Assembly (NCBI GenBank): GCA_928212115.1
Contig: CAKMRJ010003334.1
Location: forward strand, 106,206,210 to 106,270,209
Source of the DNA: Lactuca virosa
Lineage: Eukaryota; Streptophyta; Magnoliopsida; Asterales; Asteraceae
Direction: 5' to 3'
DNA: 64,000 nt
The translations under genes were made by a program, and so were the position numbers. Below are positions 59,061 to 64,000 of the stretch, piece by piece. The notes beneath the pieces are model-generated. The model ran no database searches. It had not been told where the DNA came from and saw only the letters and a list, made by a program, of their open reading frames with translations. Within the stretch, counting starts at the first letter, position 1. The number at the start of each line of letters is the position of its first letter.

Positions 59061-62000
59061 CCCATGTAGGTATTTGCACTATATTGTCTAATAATTCACC
59101 ACATACTAATTCTTGGGTCCTTGATATAGGGTGTGGAATTCACATTTGTTCTGATTTGCAGGGACTAAAAAGAAGTGAGGATGTGGAGCACGGGAAGATA
59201 AACTTGATCATGGGGAATAGGAAAGTTTCACCTGTCACTAAGATTGGAGTTTACTCTTTATTGCTTAGTAGTGGATTAGTATTATTTCTTTTCATGGTTT
59301 GTACAAACAAGGATTTACTTTTTCATTTAATAATGAATGTGGTGGTATTAATGCTTTTTATAATGGCGTTCTTTATTTTAAAGCATTACCTTGTAATGGT
59401 GTGTATGAAATTGTGTCGATTGTAGACAACTTAGGAAATAATGTATTGCATATTGATTCTTCCGCTAGTTTGGATAAGGCATCCTTGTGGCGTTGTCGTC
59501 TTGGACATGTCAACAAGAAGCGCATAGGCCAACTCCAAAAGGCTGGAGTTTTGGAGTCATTTGACTTCAAGTCTAATGATAGTTGTGAATCTTGTTTACT
59601 TGGAAAAATGACTAAGTCACTCTTCACTGGTACTTGTACTAGGGGTGAAGGTTTGTTGGACCTCGTACACACTGATGTGTGTGGACCCTTTAGCACCACC
59701 ACAAGGGATGCTAACCGCTTTTACGTTACTTTTACTGATGATTACAGTAGGTATGGATATATCTACTTAATCAAGCATAAGTCAGAAACCTTTGAGAAAT
59801 TCAAAGAGTTTAAACAGGAAGTGGAGAATCAATTGGGCAGGAAGATAAAGATGCTCCAATCCGATCGAGGTGGTGAGTATCTTAGTATCGAGTTCCTTGA
59901 CTATCTTAAGGAATGTGGAATTGTTTCACAATTGACACCTCCTAGGACACCACAGCTGAATGGTGTGGCTGAGAGGCACAATCGAACCTTGTTAGACATG
60001 GTTTGTTCCATGATGAGTCGAGCTTCGTTACCAATCTCATTCTGGGGGTATGCCTTAGAGTCTGCCGCCCATATCCTTAATCTAGTCCCTACCAAGAAGG
60101 TTGCCAAAACACCTCACGAGATGTGGACTAGGAAAGTTCCCACTTTAGACCACATCAAGATTTGGGGTTGCGAGGCTTTCGTGAGGCGCGAGACTCACGA
60201 CAAGTTCGAACCTTGAAGTGAGCGGTGTATTTTCATCGGCTACCCACAGAAATATTTTGGTTATCTCTTCTACAGACCGAGTGACAATGTTGTGTTCGTG
60301 GCAAGGAGAGGAGTCTTTCGTGAGAGAGAATTCATAAGCCAAGGAAACGGTGGGAGGCAAATTGACCTTGAAGAAATTCAAGAGTCAAGTGGTGAAGGAA
60401 CCTCAAACACTAGCAATCAACTTGAGGAGGAAACTCCCGTTGAGCCGATTGATGAGTCCGTACCTCTGAGGCATTCCAAGAGAGTTAGGAACACACCTGA
60501 GTTTTATTATGATTTCCATATTACTACAGAAGGTGATGCATTTATCAGTGATAATACACTGATAAATTTGGATGAACCTAACAACTTCAAGGAAGCCATG
60601 GCAGGCCCTGAATCTGCCAAATGGAAGGAGGCTATAGACAGCGAGATTCATTCCATGTATGATAATCAAGTTTGGAACTTGGTTGACAATGTACCGGGTC
60701 ATAAGACAGTCGGGTGCAAATGGATCTTGAAGAAGAAGACCGACATGGATGGGAAAGTACACACTTATAAGGCACGACTGGTTGCGAAGGGTTTTACTCA
60801 ATCTCTGGGAGTTGATTATGATGAAACCTTCTCACCAGTAGCGAAGATTAAGTCTATTAGGGTTATGCTAGCCATAGCTGCATTTCATGATTATGAAATA
60901 TGGCAAATGGATGTCAAAACCGCTTTCCTTAATGGAAAGTTGGCTGAGGATGTTTACATGAGTCAGCCAGAGGGTTTTGTCGATGCAAAGCACCCTAATA
61001 GAGAGTGTAAGCTTGAGAAGTCCATCTATGGATTAAAACAAGCATCTCGCATATAGAATCTTTGTTTCGATGAGAAATTCAAAGAGTTTGGCTTTTCGAG
61101 GAGCGAGGATGAGTCTTGTGTATATGTTAAGGCTAGTGGGAGTATAGTTAGCTTTTTGGTATTGTATGTGGATAAAATACTACTAATAGGAAATGACATC
61201 CCAACCTTGTAGGTGGTTAAGTCCTGGCTTGGGAAGTGTTTCGCTATGAAGGACCTTAGAGAAGCTGCCTATATCTAAGGGACAAGGATATTGAGAGAGA
61301 GGAGTAAGAGACTAATTGGACTTAGTCAGAGTACCTACTTGGATAAGGTGCTGAAAAGATTCAGCATGCAGGATTCCAAGAAAGGTGACTTACCGATCCA
61401 GAGTAACGCCAAACTGAGTAAGACTCAGAGCCCGAGTACAGAGGCTGAGATAGCTGAGATGAGTCGAGTACCATATGCTTCCACTGTAGGCTCGATCATG
61501 TATGCTATGACTTGTACTCGCCCTGATGTAGCCTTTGCTTTGAGCATGGTCAGCAGATATCAAGGAAACCTCGACAAGGCTCATTGTACTGCGGTAAAGA
61601 ACATTCTCAAGTACCTGCGGAGGACTAAGGACTGGGTCCTTACCCTTGGTGGGAGTGATGACTTGAGAGTAGTGGGGTATAGTGACACTAGCTTTCAGAC
61701 TAATAGGGATAATTTCCGCTCTCAGTCGGGTTGGGTGTTTACCCTAAATGGAGAAGCAATTACTTGGAAAAGTTCCAAGCAGGAGACAGTAGCTGATTCA
61801 ACTTGTGAATCAGAGTACATAGCAGCAAGCGAGGCAGCGAAGGATGCAATATGGCTGAAGAACTTCATTGGAGACCTTGGAGTTGTACCAGCTGTTAAGG
61901 AGCCTATGGAGATTTTCTGTGATAACGAGAGTGCAGTTGCCTTAGCCAAGGAACCAAGGGATCACGGCAGATCTAGGCACATCGACAGAAAATACCACTT

Positions 62001-62157
62001 CATTAGACATCAAATAGAAGAAGGACTCCTCGTGGAAAAAAGGGTATCATCGGATGAGAACCCAGCAGATCCCCTCACGAAGGGACTGTGTAGGGTTAAG
62101 CATTTACAGCATGCGAGGCGCATTGGGCTGAAGGATGATATTAGTTTTAGTAATTAG
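59061..62157 (+). pseudogene. pol: Copia pol: PR-INT-RT-RH (four stops, one frame change)
   Basis: The domain order PR-INT-RT-RH is that of Ty1/copia. The protease motif at 59123 reads D-I-G where D-T/S-G is expected. A frame change lies at about 59270-59298. Integrase follows with a zinc-binding region (GHVNKKRIGQ, CESC) and the catalytic triad D (59674), D (59863), E (59971), with 35 residues between the last two. Stops are at 60214, 61054, 61210 and 61276. In RT the YVDD box reads YVDK (61165-61176), so the second catalytic aspartate is lost. RNase H is open from 61291 to 62157 and ends with the ADPLTKGL region. The product would be inactive. Confidence 0.9.
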
Positions 62158-63014
62158 ATAGCTTTAGAAACCTGTAATAGTTGAAATGTAATTGACATTT
62201 GATGTTTAAATAAAATGTGTTTTTTATTTACTAGTATGGTACTGTCTTGTGTCAATCATTTACTATTGTTTTATTTTTCATGTTTTGACTTCCAGAATAA
62301 TTATGTTATGGTATATCATATTATTCAAACTATCCACAGTTGATCATTCTTTGGAAGTAGGTATAGAAATAAGACTGTCATGAATTGGGTTTGTAGATTT
62401 GTCTGAATTGTATTAGACATAGCAATTGTTGCTGCAACATTCATGAGTGCTCATAAGTTCTGAGTATTGGAATCAACCCACGCTCACTTGTATCACTTCA
62501 TGGAATTTATCTCGAGTGATCGTGAGACGGTAATATCATGTAAGTTTTCAAACCAAGAGATATGAGATGTTAACTATAAGTTGGTTATACATTGATAGTA
62601 CGAAAACGCATCAGTAACATGATGTTATAAAACGTGCTGTTGTGTACAATTTGATGATTAGTCAGTACAAGCATATAAGTCGAAGTTTATCTGTTCCTTT
62701 TAGTCCTTGGAGGATTAAAAGCGATATCTTGGGCCCCTCGATGATTTTTTTTTGACTTATGCGCCGGGCCCGGTCAGAACTGAATTGATGTGTTCGATTA
62801 AGTTCTATATCAAACAAATCGGAAATCGGGAAACAAACTGCTGGACAATAAGTACGACGTTGTTCCATGTATTTGTCCAGCTGAAATCTTGAACAGAGGA
62901 TTATGTGATCATTTATCTAAAATGGCGCAACTTAGTTCCGCGAGACTTTGAAAGAGCTACGATTGTTGGTCGGATCCTGAAGTCATACTTGTAGCTATAG
63001 TTATTAGACTTATC
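62158..63014 (+). other. 3' untranslated region of the copia element
   Basis: About 860 bp between pol and PPT without a convincing frame or repeat. Confidence 0.6.
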
Positions 63015-63026
63015 CAAGTGGGAGAC
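63015..63026 (+). promoter_or_regulatory. Polypurine tract of the copia element
   Basis: AAGTGGGAGAC lies directly before the 3' LTR start TGTTGGACAAGG. Confidence 0.75.
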
Positions 63027-63795
63027 TGTTGGACAAGGTGTCTAAGTCCATAACTATATTTGGTATGTACTTGACCCGATTTGGCATGGTCCATTTGGGT
63101 TGCATGGCATCGGGACAATTTGGATAGACTTTTGTGAGAAGAGGATATTTATGATTTATTAATATATTATAAGTTCTAATATATTAATATGAATTATTTA
63201 ATTAGTATTGATCAAGAATTAGTTTGGAATTAATTTTGTGATCAAAGGAGATTAATTAAATAATTGGGGATTGATTTGGTAAATCATTCATTCTTATATG
63301 GTGGGCTTATGATCCATAGTTCTTCATGTTGGGCTAAACCCATGTGGTTACCCATGGATACTCCATGGAGGTTAAAACCCATGGATCATGAGGAATGTGG
63401 AAAAGCATGAGTTACATGGTGTAACCCTAATATGAACACTATATAAAGAAGCCTCATCCTTGTAAAATCGGCACTTAAGTGATTCTAGTGAGGGCTAGCC
63501 GATTTTGGTGCATATCAATCTTCTCTCAAGTTATTCCAAGTTGTTGGTGGTGTTGTGTGAAGCATTAGAGGCATCACATTTCGGGTGCTAGGCTCACAAA
63601 GTCTTAAGGAATCCAAGCTACAAGAAAGGTATGTCATTATGCTAGTTTTTTATATTACATATACACCATGATATGCTAGTTAGGATGGAACCTTGGAAAA
63701 ATGAAAGTTTACATGTATAATAGAGAAAACATAGATCCAAGGTTTCTAGGGTTGCATGCACACCATAGGAGTGTTAGAATGCTCAAAACCCATCA
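63027..63795 (+). repeat. 3' LTR of the 7.8 kb copia element
   Basis: 769 bp, the same length as the 5' LTR, with roughly 20 substitutions by eye and no visible indels. It keeps TATATAAAG at 63440-63448. Confidence 0.93.
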
Positions 63796-64000
63796 CAAAG
63801 GTCTCATCATAATCAAGCCCTTCAATCTGTGTGAATCCTTTAGCCACCAATCTTGCTTTGTTCCAAATAATGACTCCTGCATCGTCTAGTTTGTTCCAAA
63901 ACACCCGTCTAGTACCAACAATAGGATGATTCCGAGGAGGAGGGACGAGAGTCCAAACTTCATTTCGATCAAATTCTGTTAATTCTTCTTGCATGGCTTT
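63796..64000 (-). pseudogene. pol: SIRE-type copia RT, N-terminal part (continues off window)
   Basis: The minus-strand frame reads from the window edge through the start of RT (EELTEFDRNEVWTLV, NKARLVAKGFTQ) to YDETF, where the copia insertion begins. The same frame resumes at 55982 beyond the duplicated caaag. Integrase, protease, gag and the 5' LTR of this element are expected to the right of the window. Confidence 0.9.

Larger units (their letters stand above)
55983..63795 (+). mobile_element. Ty1/copia element, 7.8 kb, complete ends, inserted in SIRE-type RT
   Basis: Two 769 bp LTRs (TGTTGGA...CATCA), a PBS (56753-56765) and a PPT (AAGTGGGAGAC before 63027). A perfect 5 bp duplication, caaag, flanks it (55978-55982 and 63796-63800). 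By eye the LTRs differ at roughly 20 positions. Gag and pol are recognisable throughout but carry six in-frame stops and one frame change. The insertion splits the SIRE-type RT frame at the codons of its YDETF motif. Gag and leader match the decayed copia elements at 12770-15993 and 21220-24223, so the lineage inserted here at least three times. Confidence 0.93.

Overview
This window reads as repeat-packed intergenic DNA of a flowering plant. It is AT-rich, and I see no host gene, tRNA or rRNA in it. Nearly all of it is LTR retrotransposons, nested in one another, of both Ty1/copia and Ty3/gypsy type. The families (Tekay-like chromovirus, Athila-like, SIRE-like with an extra reading frame) and their LTR style recall lettuce-type Asteraceae. 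That attribution is an impression, not proof. Element borders come from TG...CA ends, primer binding sites (PBS), polypurine tracts (PPT) and target-site duplications (TSD) read directly from the sequence.

Layout. 1-9543: minus-strand LTR / 1.5 kb internal / LTR / 1.5 kb internal / LTR tandem of a non-autonomous (LARD-like) family, sitting inside an inverted, diverged relative (9544-12769, plus). 12770-15993: 5' half of a decayed copia element (minus). 15994-19257: a spacer, a Tourist-like MITE (16753-16951), a 1.46 kb Mutator-like element with ~125 bp terminal inverted repeats (17051-18508) and another spacer. 19258-25263: an LTR with PBS, the start of another LTR, a decayed copia element (plus) and a gypsy 5' LTR with PBS and the first codons of gag. 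25264-49313: an Athila-like LTR / internal / LTR / internal tandem without coding capacity. It is interrupted by a 2.2 kb solo LTR (26245-28462) and by a 3.5 kb solo LTR (33045-48506). The second solo LTR in turn holds a 1.4 kb TRIM-like element (35516-36915) and a 10.5 kb Tekay-like chromovirus (37032-47577, plus). 49314-64000: a SIRE-type copia element (minus) whose reverse-transcriptase gene is split by a 7.8 kb copia element (55983-63795, plus) flanked by the duplication caaag.

No element keeps an undamaged coding region. The chromovirus is closest, with three single-base frame breaks. The 7.8 kb copia element has six in-frame stops, one frame change and a damaged RT active site, yet clean termini, so it was probably mobilised in trans. 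The most unusual coding feature is the SIRE-type extra frame (49996-54192, minus): about 1,398 codons in one sense frame downstream of pol, now cut by five stops, with a long coiled-coil block.

A second theme crosses families. At least four unrelated elements carry clusters of short CG-centred palindromes in their LTR, leader or internal non-coding DNA: GTTTACGGCCGTAAAC, ACTCGNCGAGT, GTACGC..GCGTAC and CCACGNCGTGG.
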